Shown here in pieces: positions 12,864-22,877 of a DNA stretch of 64,000 nt. Origin of the DNA: Isoetes taiwanensis (taxonomy: Eukaryota; Streptophyta; Lycopodiopsida; Isoetales; Isoetaceae); the NCBI GenBank assembly GCA_021234155.1, contig JAJEKV010000027.1, forward strand, positions 12,476,716 to 12,540,715, written 5' to 3'. Each line of letters starts with the position of its first letter. Position 1 is the first letter of the stretch. Below the pieces are notes generated by a model. The model did no database searches, was not told the DNA's origin, and saw only the letters and a list, made by a program, of their open reading frames with translations. The translations under genes and the position numbers were made by a program.

Positions 12864-14376
12864 TAAGGTCTATGTCGAATGTAATCCTCCTCCCCTTAGT
12901 GTGACGAATGGCGCCGTTTGCCATAGCAACTGGCCTTGGCTTAGACTTCAATACCTTGTTCTTCATCAGGGCAGCCAGCCTAGGAGAGGCGAAATTGTGA
13001 GAGCTACCTGTGTCTATCAATACTAGATATGGACTGCTATCTATGATCCCCTCAGCCGCAATGACTGTTGACTGATTTTCAATGTCATCTGACTCAATGT
13101 TTGCACAAATGTGACACTCACCATCTATGAAGTCCTGGGCCTCATGCTGGTCGTCGTCCTCATCCGCTTCTGTTGGTGAATCCCAATCCATAAGCTCTGC
13201 CAAGGCTGCTTGCATGACGAATGGGCAATCATGTGTTCGGTGTCCTGGTTGGAAGCACCTAAAACATAACTTCTTCTCGATGCACTCCTGTCTCTTCTCC
13301 TTTGTCAGACTGTCTAGGATACGCTTTAGTATACTGCCTCCTGATGCATTCTGCGGCTTACGGTCCCCAAAGGTTTTACCCTGAGCTCTTCCCTGCTGCT
13401 GTCCTCCTGATGGCGTAGTTGCTGATTGCTTACTCTGTTGCTGCCCTTGGTACTGTCCCGTTGACTTCCCTTTGAAGGCCGATTGTCTCTCACCTGGCGT
13501 TGCTGGAGCTTCTTCCAAACTTATGGCTTTATCCTCGGCTTCCGCCACTGACTTAGGGTTGATTGCTCGGACTAACCTCTTGATATTGCTGTTCAATCCT
13601 TCAATATAAGTCTCAACTGCTTGCCTTTCCGACACTCCGGGAACATGGAGTCTAAGTCGCATAAATTCTTCTGTATACTTTGCTACGGACAATGTACCCT
13701 GGTTCAACCTATAGAACTGCTAGATCTGCCTACTAGTATGTGACCTAGGCACATAATGTCTGCGGAAGGCCTTGCTGAAGGTTTTGAATCTGCAACTGTT
13801 CCTTTTGAGCTTGTTGGACTTGGCATAACCCTTCCACCAGATTCTCGCTGCTCCTATCAAGTTTGCTGTAGCAACTTTCCCTATATCCTTATCCTTCATG
13901 CCATAGGAGTTGCCGAACTCTTCCATCTCATCAAGCCAGGCTTCTGCCTCCATACCTGACCTGTCCTTCCCTGAGAACTGACCCAACTTCCTAGTCTTCC
14001 ACACATTGCTCATAGCACTGTCAACTTTCTTTTGATAATCATCTTCCTTCTTTGCCCTGGCTCTTACCTGTGGAGTATCGGACTCACTTTCTGAGCTAGA
14101 ACTGTCTTGACTGTCTAAAGTGTCTGATGAACTGGAGCTAGGTGGTGTTGGACTCCTTCTGTTTCTCCTTTTCCTCTTCCTGTCTCTGACATTCCCCTGA
14201 TTGTCCTGCCCTTCCGGCTGTGGAGCTTCCTCGATGCCTTGTTGAGGTAGCGGTGGAGGTGGTGGTGGAGCAGGTGCATATTCTTGGGCATTCATCAATG
14301 GGGTGGCCCAGTGGATCAGCTGATGCATCTGGGTCCTCATCTGGACGAGCCTTGCGTTGATTGCTTTTGGCGTCAT
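12811..14376 (-). CDS. gag: Ty3/gypsy gag and aspartic protease (one in-frame stop)
   Basis: Two open parts in the same frame, 14376-13720 and 13707-12811, are separated by TAG at 13722-13720. The N-terminal part has a proline run, an Arg-Lys and Ser-rich linker and the capsid-like core ([26 protein letters not shown]). The second part continues the capsid ([13 protein letters not shown]), then a glutamine-rich linker and a nucleocapsid zinc knuckle, [14 protein letters not shown] (C-X2-C-X4-H-X4-C). After an acidic stretch comes the protease active site, [10 protein letters not shown]. The end overlaps pol by 53 bases in another frame, whereas the second element reads straight through here, so this shift is probably a defect and not programmed frameshifting. 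The true start may lie further upstream: a possible acceptor site (CCTTGCAG) lies near 14470. Confidence 0.92.
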
Positions 14377-14697
14377 ATCGTCGTTGTTGTCATCCTGATC
14401 ACGTCCGAAAAGGTTCCTGGGTACCCACTGGTGATGTCGGCCTTGAGAACCTGAACCTGTGTTCCTTGCTGCAAGGATTAATCATCAATGCTTGTTATTA
14501 AGTTAGACAATAGTCATTTTTGCTTACAATTAAATTGTTGTTAGGTACAAAAGAAATCATATGAAAATTTTATTTACAAGTCAAAATCATGGTAATACAT
14601 TAATTAGTATATAGGGGTACATTTAATGAACTACATGATAATACTTAAGAGGGAGAGTTACAATGCACTTTAATTAACTTAACAAACAAATCTTCCA
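14377..14697 (-). other. spacer between accessory ORF and gag
   Basis: No conserved protein. On the minus strand the sequence includes a possible 3' splice site near 14470 followed by an open stretch in the gag frame. Gag could therefore be expressed from a spliced or alternatively initiated RNA. This is inference only. Confidence 0.4.
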
Positions 14698-16212
14698 TCA
14701 GCGATGTCGCTTGAAGAAGTTCTTGATTTTCTTGAATGCTGTGCCCTTGCCGACGTTCTGTAGAATCCTTGCCGCCGATCCTCCCTCTAATGCTCTTGCC
14801 ATCTGTGGTGCCGGAAGTTCAGGTGCAGTTGCCGCCACTATTGACAAGTGTGCATCTCTGAGGTGGCCCCTTGCGAAGTCGAGAGCATGGAGTGCTACTG
14901 ATCTCTTGAAGAGGATAATATGGTCCACTCCATAATCTATCTTAGCATGCTGACCAAACCCTGAGAGTGCGATAAGGAGCGCGACGGATTCTTCCCCTCT
15001 TGGGCTGAACTCCTTGTGAAGAACTACCATCTGCCCCTGGCTAAGGACCGGAAGATAGTACCTGAGTGACTTATCCCTGCCTCCCGCCGCGGTTCCCGTA
15101 CCCCTCCTCTGAGCAGCTTCGCCGAAAACATCTAATGCGACGAGATCCTCGTGGTCCCTCCACATTGTTGCTGCGTTCTCCAAATTGATGCTGCCAGATG
15201 CTTTCCGCATGCTCCTAGAGCGCACTGGTCGGCTTGAGCTTGGGCCTTTCCCCGGCTTGTACAACCTGCTTTGGATCTCCTGGAATTCCTCCTCTGGAAT
15301 GATGGGTTGCTGCTGCTAGTACATCTGCCTTATTTGTTGGTAGGCTTCAATGTCTGACATAGTTGTTCCGGCGTAGGAGTGTCGCTCGGCTACCTCCCTT
15401 GGAATTTCTTGATAATCATAGTCGATGAAGTCGCTGCCCTGCTCCTTTGCCATTAGGCTTAGGAGTTCATCGGTCCTGAGGCCTTCTTCTTGACAATATG
15501 GAAGGTTGAGGATGTCGTTGGCAAATATGTACTCCTCACCGTCGATGATCACCGGAGTGAGGCCCGTGATACCCCTAGGCGGCTCGAAGTCTCGCCTTAG
15601 TACCTCCTGTTGCCGAGCCAGACGCCTCTCCATCCTTCTTGCCTCTCTCATCTCTCAACTTGGGTTCTCCTCCTCTTCCTCTTCATAATCCTGCTCAACC
15701 TGCAACACTGGTGCTTCTGATGTGGAGCCGTAGTATTCGTACTCCGCAGTCTCGATCTCGTGAATGCCTATCTGTGCTGCCCGAGTGTCGAGAGGTGCCA
15801 AATCCAAAGGTTGAATTGACGGTTCCCCTGGTTGGTTAACTGCCCTGTACTGCATGAACAAAGCTAAGGCTGCTTGGTTGGAGACGTACCTATGCCTATG
15901 ATGTTTACAGGTCATGTAGTCTGGCATGTTTCTGGTTCTATCCCATAACTTATTCTTGATCCTAGATCCCCCTCCTATGGCTTGGGACAGAGAGTCTAGG
16001 GATACCCATTTCCCTCCCCTAGGTGGCAGACTAACTTCCCAAGGTAAGACCTGCTGATCATACTGGCAGATAATGTCGGTGTAATAGGGAGTTCTAGTCA
16101 AGGTGGCATGAAGATCAAAGAGATGATCGAAGACATGGAAGGCTTGCTCAGCAGGGAACTCACGGATGTGATTGGCCTCATTGTACCATCTGACAAAGCT
16201 TGATGGCGCCAT
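14698..16212 (-). CDS. accessory ORF of unknown function in the Ty3/gypsy element (two in-frame stops)
   Basis: One frame of about 504 codons from the ATG at 16212 is cut by TGA at 15657-15655 and TAG at 15318-15316. The three pieces stay in the same frame, so I read them as one decayed gene. The first third starts MAPSSFVRWYNEANHIREF and has a mixed aromatic and basic composition, including MTCKHHRHRYVSNQAALALF, then an acidic run before the TGA. The middle is charged (REARRMERRLARQQ). The last third is better folded-looking, with Leu and Ala-rich helices, and ends in a basic tail (FKKIKNFFKRHR). I recognise no family and see no zinc finger or protease motif. It lies between the H3-like gene and gag, in the same sense, so it should be on the same genomic RNA. 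A chromatin or nuclear role is possible but unsupported. Confidence 0.7.
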
Positions 16213-16995
16213 TGAGATGTAAGGAGTATGAAAAATGGCTGAAGAGAATAGGCAAGGAGCTAGAAAATCGCCAAGAGGGCTGGGAGTGGTTTTGATGGGA
16301 AGAAAATGACAAATGAGGCCCCCTTTTATAGACTAGGGCTGCCTCGGGTTCCGTGCACAAGGGTTCTTGATGGGGAAGACTTCAAATCTATGGCCATGGG
16401 TGTCCAAATGAGCTACCATGAAGTGCAATTCTAAGCAAAACAAAGCAAGAAATACTACATGGCAGTTTGTTGGATGAAAATTGGTCAATCTAGGCAAAAA
16501 AATGGGCGAAATCGGGTGGCTATGCGAATTTGGGCCTTCCGTTAAGGGCGGAAAGGCTATTTTCGCACAGCCTTCCGATTTCGGCTGTTTGGGACTTCTA
16601 TCAAGAGTTTTAGAAAATTTGAAGATCCTAGCATACTTATTTGGAATTTTCTAACCTAATTTGGATTTTTCCCTGGGCTAATTGGGCAAAATTGGGTCTG
16701 ACAAGGCGAAACCGGATGGCTATGCGAATTTGGGCCTTCCGTTGAGGGCGGAAAGGCTATTTTCGCACAGCCTTCCGATTTCGGCTGTTCTGGCCAAATT
16801 TTGACTAGTTGCCTATGGTAACTTTACTAAATTACCCTATTTGGATGCTTACAGTCATGATGGCTACAACTAAACTAAAATTTGAACACTTAGACACATT
16901 TTTATACAAAAAATTGAAGTCACTTTACAACAAAATTTTATATTTATAGGGGGAAAACTTTATCAATTACATTAATTTAGACAAAATTTCCATCC
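16213..16995. repeat. spacer with an 85 bp direct repeat
   Basis: No coding sequence. A unit of about 85 bp occurs twice, at 16504-16589 and 16705-16789, with only a few differences. Each copy contains the short inverted pair GCCTTCCG and CGGAAAGGC. The repeat lies between the H3-like stop and the accessory ORF start. It could be regulatory (splicing, internal initiation) or simply a local duplication. Confidence 0.7.
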
Positions 16996-18097
16996 TCAAG
17001 GGTACTCCTTGCGGATGCGACGCGCCAAATGCAAGTCCTTGGGCATCAGGGTCACCCTCTTCGCATGGATTGCGCAGAGGTTTCCCTCTTCGAACAACTG
17101 GGTGAGCTCTGCTTCCGCAGCTACCTGCAACACCCTAGTTGTCAGGGACGTCACCCGATAATCGGTGACGAACTCCTGCATTACTTCCCGCATGAGCCGC
17201 TCGAATGGTGCCTTCCTAATCAGGAGATTAGTGCACTGTTGAAAGTGCTTAATCTCCCGAAAAACTCGGGCGTGCAGGGAGTTAGGCCCATGGTGGACCT
17301 TCTTCGGCTTCTCGGGTTGTGGCGGCGGGCTTGGGTACGCTTCTTTGGTGGCCGCCCCCTCCGCGGTCGTCGTTGGGCGTTTTTTGCAGCCGGTACCAAT
17401 CATTATACCTCTTCCAGCGGGCGGAGGTATTCTTGATCGCATTGGCGGCGTCCCCGCTCCTCGCCCGGCGAGCGATGCATTTCGCCCGGCCTTACAGCTT
17501 CTTACGCACCTTAGGTGGCTCGGGCCACTTTGGATAAGGTGGCCTTGGGTCAGCGCCCTCCTCCTGCTCTTCTTCCTCCTCGTCTCCCACTTCCTCCACA
17601 CCCTCTCTTCTTCCGCGCCGGGAGGCTCTTCAATCACGATGGTCCGCCGAGGGCCGTCGTTCCTTCTCTTCGTGCGCCTCTCCTGCTCCCTCAGCTCCCG
17701 CTCTCTCTCTCTCTTCTTTCTAGCGGCCCTCTCTTCAGGCCACTCCGTAACCTTCTCCTTACCCTTCTTCTTTGGCGCTGAGGGCCCCGCCTCTTCAACC
17801 TGCTCTTCTGCCTGTTCCTCCACCTGCTCTTCCACTTCGGTGTCCGAGGCCCCGAAGTGGCGGGATTCGTCGGTTCTCTGTGTGCCCGCCGGATGAAGAG
17901 TCAAGCATTGCTAGACCCCCCTCCTCCTCGTCATGGTAGGTTTTAAATGCCGCCGCTGGAGGAGGGAGCTCCTCTTCCCCCTTCTTCGGTCGAAGGTGCT
18001 CCGGAATCCTCTTCGTATGTCGTCCTGCTGCTGCTTGGGCCATCGAGAGCGTGGGTCGCTCGTTGTATTTCCTAGTTGTTTGCTTGGTTCTTGCCAT
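16996..18097 (-). CDS. histone H3-like protein carried by the retrotransposon (frameshifted)
   Basis: The first ORF after the 5' LTR. From the ATG at 18097 it reads [13 protein letters not shown], matching the H3 tail ARTKQTARKS with K4 and K9 kept, A7 changed to T and S10 to Y. The C-terminus, about 17268-16999, is a full H3 fold: LLIRKAPF, then [10 protein letters not shown], then [13 protein letters not shown] hand comparison with canonical H3 over the last 87 residues needs no gaps and gives roughly 60% identity. Loop 1 has the canonical length, so it is not a typical centromeric H3. Tail and fold are joined by a long acidic ([11 protein letters not shown]) and then Lys/Arg-rich segment. 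The tail frame must shift near 17880-17912, beside a run of G. Between about 17560 and 17300 a third frame also looks protein-like, so more indels are likely. An intact ancestor would be roughly 365 residues. It may act as a chromatin component or an H3-tail decoy (inference). Confidence 0.92.
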
Positions 18098-18662
18098 ACT
18101 TAACGGTGGGGAAAACAGATGACGTAAGGCTGACCAAGAGGAAGATGGTGGGAAAAAGGGTTGGAGGGAAAATGAGGTGTCAGGGATATTTAAAAGGAAG
18201 GGTCCCTGGGAATATTCTCCTACCATTAATAGGTCTACTTATTAGCCCCCCTTAATAATTACACCATAGTACCCTTCTTATTAATATGTTTAATTTCTAA
18301 TACATATACTAAAAATTCGTATTATACCTTTAGAATTTCAAATTTCCTAATAGTTTGAAGTATTAATTATAGATTTGCGCCATTTTTCACCCAGGTCTCC
18401 GATTGGCATGATTCTTCGACCCATTTTAGATGAAATTTGATGCAGATGCATAATTTTCACTCCAATTTTACTAGAATGTAAATTTGGCTCATTTATTCCT
18501 TCGTCTAACACAACCTAATTCTTGACCCACTACCTAGGGAAAAAAATTTTTTCCCTATTTTCGCAGTTCGATGGTGGAAATGTTTATTTCACACCCCTAT
18601 AGGCCTGTTAGACTACTTTCATGGTTATGGTCAGTGCTAGTTCTTGGTCAACCAAGAACATC
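18098..18662 (-). other. 5' leader of the retrotransposon RNA
   Basis: About 565 bases between the primer site and the H3-like ATG. No conserved protein is seen. The ATG context is AAGTATGGC, a good plant start context. Confidence 0.6.
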
Positions 18663-18674
18663 GCTCTGATACCA
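18663..18674 (-). promoter_or_regulatory. primer binding site, initiator Met tRNA type
   Basis: On the minus strand TGGTATCAGAGC begins one base inside the 5' LTR end. This is the usual plant Ty1/Ty3 primer site, complementary to the 3' end of initiator methionine tRNA, and it fixes the minus-strand direction of the element. Confidence 0.93.
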
Positions 18675-18675
18675 T

Positions 18676-20321
18676 TGTGACGCTCCCTGCTAAACATACG
18701 GTGCCCTAATCGCACACTCGGCAGAAATCCCCGTCCCGCTCAACAACCACACAGGCCCTCCGTCTATCCCGCACTCTGGAACCTCCGTAGTGCGGGAAGG
18801 GGACACGAAGGTGTCTTGCGCGCCCTTCCCCTATGGGCTCCTATCACAGCGGAAGCATAAACACGTCAGAACTAGCAATACAATACAATATACTACCTCG
18901 AGGGTAGCTCAACCACATAACCATAGATACAAAGAACATAATCATATGCCATAAAACATGAGAGCTCCTACCCATGGCTCGACACATAGGGTAGTCGATT
19001 GACCGGATAGGCCTCAAGATAGAGCGGAACCCAGAATCATAACAATGGCGGGGCTGGCATAAGACAATGGCTAGGGTTGACCACTCCATCCGCCCCTCCC
19101 CCATACTTTGCGATGGGCTAGACCAAGCTGTGGCATGACTCTAACCTTCCTGATCACGCAATCCCATGGCATCACCCATCGGGACTACTCCGGGTTGCAT
19201 CTCCCCGGGTCCGATGAGGTAGGAAGGGTTGCATCTCCCCTTCCCTGGGGTCTAGAGGCTCCACGGGCGGCTAGAGAATCGTGGGCGACACACGCATTCT
19301 GCACTGACCAGTGAACCCCCAAAACAAGAGCCAAGCCGACACTTGCAATTCTTGAGAGGCGGGGCAACACCATTGCCCCAGAGGTGTCGGACCCATGCCC
19401 GCCCACACGGTGACCAGACCATAAGCCTAGCCCACTATGGGATCCCCCTCAAGCCCCACTCCTCGGGATCCTCCCTCCATCTTGCCTCTAGCCCCGTTGT
19501 GTAGTGCTGAGTCACATCATAGCCTCAATAGCCCGTGGGTTCCTATGCACAGCCGCATATAATAGGAACTAAGGATCTACACTAGGAGCATACTACATAT
19601 GGCTCTAGGTCTCTACCCCCCTTCCCAACACAAGAGGAGCAACATGATCAACCAATATCACATACATCACATCATGATCAATATCAATATCATATGAACA
19701 TCTTAACCTAAACATACATAGCTAACTAACAGTTAGGGTTCCTTGATTAGGGTTCAAGATGTTCAACAAAGGATCTAGGGTGGCTCTACTCTAGACACAA
19801 CATACTAACCCATCTGGAGTGCTAAATTCCAGATGAACTAACATGAACTCTACTCAACCTACCTCCTCCAGATGCGCTCCTCCCATTCCTGGCGTCTCCA
19901 TGCTCCTAGACGTGGTTCGAAGGCCTGCTCCCTCTACGATCATACACACCTTCCAGGGGCTGCTGCTCCAGGCTAGGCTATGCCGAACGGTGCTCGAAAC
20001 GGAGTTTCGGGCACGTGAATGAGAGTTCAGGTGCTAGGTCAGGGAAAAGGATCTAGGGTTAGGGTTAGGGCTCATATATAGGTGTGGGTCCACATGGGAT
20101 GGCACGTGGCACCACTAAGATGAGGCCGTGTGGCGGTTGCCCACTAGGATAAGGCCATGTGGAAATGGGCCTTATCCTAAGGTTATCTAAGTTAAACAAT
20201 TAACTTAGATGTGCACCCCTTGCCACTTATCCAAGGCATACAAGGCTACCTAGGTAGACTTGTATGGTGACGGGTCCAGGAATATACGTATTTATGGCGT
20301 ATATTCCCTTGGAACGTCACA
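18676..20321 (-). repeat. 5' LTR of the first Ty3/gypsy element
   Basis: About 1,646 bp, TGTGACG to CGTCACA read on the minus strand, followed at 20322 by the GTTTT duplication. It drives transcription of the H3-like gene and of gag-pol. Confidence 0.93.
20053..20108 (-). promoter_or_regulatory. LTR promoter motifs: G-box, TATA box, telomere-like repeat
   Basis: Read on the minus strand, a G-box CACGTG (20108-20103) is followed by TATATA (20080-20075) and then CCCTAACCCTAACCCTAG (20070-20053). This is about 215-270 bp into the LTR. Telo-box motifs of the AAACCCTAA type are known near start sites of plant histone and translation genes. Here the repeats are TTAGGG-like rather than TTTAGGG. The same block is kept in the other two LTR copies. 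Confidence 0.6.
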
Positions 20322-20326
20322 GTTTT
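20322..20326. other. target site duplication GTTTT, right copy
   Basis: It follows CGTCACA of the 5' LTR and matches 7143-7147. Confidence 0.9.
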
Positions 20327-22877
20327 TCGCACAGCGCACTCTTCCCTATGAGCAGGAGATGCAGGAGCTTGTTTTGGGGGCTGTTAAGCCATCTATTCTG
20401 CCTCACCAGCATGAGAGCTTGGAGCAGGAGCTCTCCAGAGAGGATTTAGCGGCGGCATGTATGTGCATGGCCAAGGATAAATGTCCTGGGCTGGATGGCA
20501 TCCCTGTGGAGTTCTTTCAGACTTATTGGGAGTGGGTTGGTGAGTCGGTGTACCAGGTGTACCTTGAGTTGCTGCAGTCTTCTCAAATGGATAGGATCTT
20601 GAATACCGCATGCATTTCCTTGATTCCTAAGGTTAAGCAGCCTTCTACTATTGATGATTGGAGGTCTATCTCCTTGTTGTCCTCTGTGTATAAGATTATT
20701 GCGAAAGCCCTGGCAGAGAAGTTGAAGCCGGTGTTGACTTCTTCCATTAGTAAGGTGCAGTCTGGGTTTGTCCCTGGGAGGAACATTTTGACTAATGTTG
20801 CCGCAGCTTATGAGGACCTTTATTGGGCCAGAAGAACAAGGGAAGGCATTGCCTATCTTAACCTTGATTTTGCCAAAGCTTACGATAGCGTCCGTTGGGA
20901 GTTCTTGTCTGCCATGATGTTAGCGTTGGGCTGTGTTCCATGCTTTACAGAGACAGTCATGAAGCTGCATAGGTCAGCAGATGGGCTTCGGATGCAGGAT
21001 GGTAGCCAGCAGATTATTAACCAGTTTGCCGATGACACTTTCCTCTTCTTGGTGGCAGAAGAGAGGAATTTGCAGAATGTGAAGGGTTTGTTGGATACTT
21101 TCTCCTTGGCCTCAGGCATTCTTTTGAATTGGGGTAAGTGCTCCGCATTATGGGCCCAGCTGACTCCGCCTCCCCCTTGTTTGGCTCTATTCCCTTGGAA
21201 GGTGCTTCCAAGTAATGTGTGTACTAAGCTGTTGGGTATTCCCTTTGGAGGGGATGTTTCCATGGGGAGGGTGTGGGATGAGATTTTGCGGGGTTGCGTA
21301 AAACACCTCAATTGGTGGAAGGGTAGCAAGTTGTCCATGGCGTAGGGATCACTATTGCCAAGTCGGTGCTGTAGCACTCATGTGTATACAGCATCTGCGA
21401 TGCTAGCTCCTGAGGGTAAGATACAGGCTTTGGATAAGATTGTTCGAAATTTTGTGTGGGGCGGGGATGATGAAGGGGCGGTTGTTAAAGTGGCTTGGTG
21501 GAAGTGTCTCCACCCCTGGGAGGATGGGGGCTTGTCCATTCTGGATTTAGCGCTGCATAGTAAGGTGTTGGTCTCCAAGTTTGTTTGGAGCATTCTGCAG
21601 GATGGAGCATCTTCTCCTGGTGCTTGGCTATTTGTTGCATTTGCGATCTCTTAAGCCATTGTGTGGCGTTTGGGAAGCCGTCCATGCATGTGGAGTTGCC
21701 ACAGGCACCGCGTTGTATGGTCTCCGGCCTTTCCCACATGCATCCCCTTTCCTCCACCAGAGTGTTGGGGCTTGGGATCATGTGCGTGTGCTCTTCCAGC
21801 TAGATTATGCCTCAGTTTATCACCACTCTTCTCCTTTCTTGTGGGTTCCTTTACCCCCTGCGCACTTGCCCTTGGCTGCCACTGTGCATGCTCGGACGCA
21901 GGCCCGTTGGAGGCGAGCTGCTATGCTCACCTTGGAGGATTGGTATTGGGGTGGTCAGCTAGCTTCGTGGGGAGTTCTTCGAGCTAAAAACTTTCGCTGG
22001 GGCGTGGACCGGGCTATCACGGGAGCACGTGGGCGGGGAGTATTCCGCTACACATACCTATAGTCCCTCGGGATGATGTGGTGGTGCAGGTTTGGAAGGT
22101 TCATCCGATGTTGTGTCTTCTTGCTTTGTGCGGTCTTCTTACCGGGTCTTTGGCTATTCATGACACACCGCCCCCTTCGTGCAAGTGGTCTCTGCAGCCT
22201 TCCGGGTTCTCGATGGCGCTTCGGTTTGGACATGGACATGGAGCTCACTTCCCCTCCGAAGGTTAGGGTGCTTCACGTGGCGGTGGTGCACCGTATGTCG
22301 GGGTGAATGCCCTTGTGAGTCGGTTTGGGCCGGGTGTGAGCCCTCTCTGCCCTTGTTGTGGCCTTCATCGTGAGACTGTGGAGCATTGTCTGGTTTTATG
22401 CCCTCACTTGTAGGCTGCCTGGGATTGGGTTAGGGCTCGCTTTGGTGAGATTGACTAGCCAGCGATTCTTTGCTTCATGTGTATCCTGGTGCTTGGCCGT
22501 TCTTGCGGCAGCAAGCCTTGCATCTGTGCGTGGCTTGGTTGGTGTGGCTGATTTGGAAGCGGCGACGGTTGTGGATCTTTCAGGGGATTCAGCAGCCTGC
22601 AGCCTCTCTGATTCCTCGACTCAGGTACAAGCTATTTCAAAGCTTTCTGGTGTTCCCGGGAGTAGTAGAGCGGAAGTTTGCCATTTGGCGGGACTTCTTG
22701 GGTGTTGTAGATGGTGATGGTCGGTTTGTACAGCAGTAGAGTTGTAGTTTTTCTGTGAGTTTGTTGTGAAGTGTCGAGGTATCGCTGTCTCTTTGGGGCA
22801 GTTCTCCTTCCTCCTCACTTGCTTTGTAACATTACCATTATTTTAATATATTGATGACACAGTTCTTCAAAAAAAAA
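20322..22877 (+). pseudogene. LINE ORF2 reverse transcriptase half with poly(A) end
   Basis: The continuation of the LINE interrupted at 7147. The frame open to 21345 holds the non-LTR reverse transcriptase: CPGLDGIPVEFFQ, LIPKVKQPSTIDDWRSISLL, QSGFVPGRN, LNLDFAKAYDSVRW and the catalytic FADDTFLF. A frameshift at about 21340 moves the rest (KIVRNFVWGG, WWKCLHPWEDGGL) to another frame. Further on, broken pieces include a zf-RVT-type zinc motif, CPCCGLHRETVEHCLVLCPH, near 22350-22410. The unit ends with a short 3' UTR and A-run at about 22869-22877. This is an L1-like plant LINE, dead in its present form because of the insertion and indels. Confidence 0.9.

Larger units (their letters stand above)
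7148..20321 (-). mobile_element. complete Ty3/gypsy chromodomain retrotransposon with histone H3-like cargo
   Basis: A 13,174 bp LTR retrotransposon on the minus strand, inserted in a LINE. Two LTRs of about 1.65 kb with TG...CA ends are flanked by GTTTT duplications. A primer binding site complementary to initiator Met tRNA lies one base inside the 5' LTR, and a G-rich polypurine tract abuts the 3' LTR. Coding order in its own sense is H3-like gene (18097-16996), accessory ORF (16212-14698), gag-protease (14376-12811) and pol (12863-9641) with protease, RT, RNase H, integrase, then chromodomain. Pol order and chromodomain place it with plant chromoviruses. Its genes carry in-frame stops (mainly TAG) and a few frameshifts. 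The LTRs are very alike, so the insertion looks recent. Confidence 0.95.

Noticed and set aside
16996-17268. Centromeric histone (CenH3) as the identity of the H3-like protein
   Set aside because: Loop 1 is the canonical length (no extra residue) and the tail starts ARTKQT. CenH3 usually has a diverged tail and a longer loop 1.
17345-17896. Long plus-strand open frame opposite the H3-like gene (183 codons)
   Set aside because: It is the antisense shadow of a GC-rich charged coding region. Its Leu/Ser/Pro-rich composition has no motif, while the minus strand encodes the histone fold.
20053-20070. Telomere repeat tract
   Set aside because: Only three units, of TTAGGG type rather than the usual plant TTTAGGG, and present in every LTR copy. 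It is part of the LTR, not a telomere or interstitial telomeric site.
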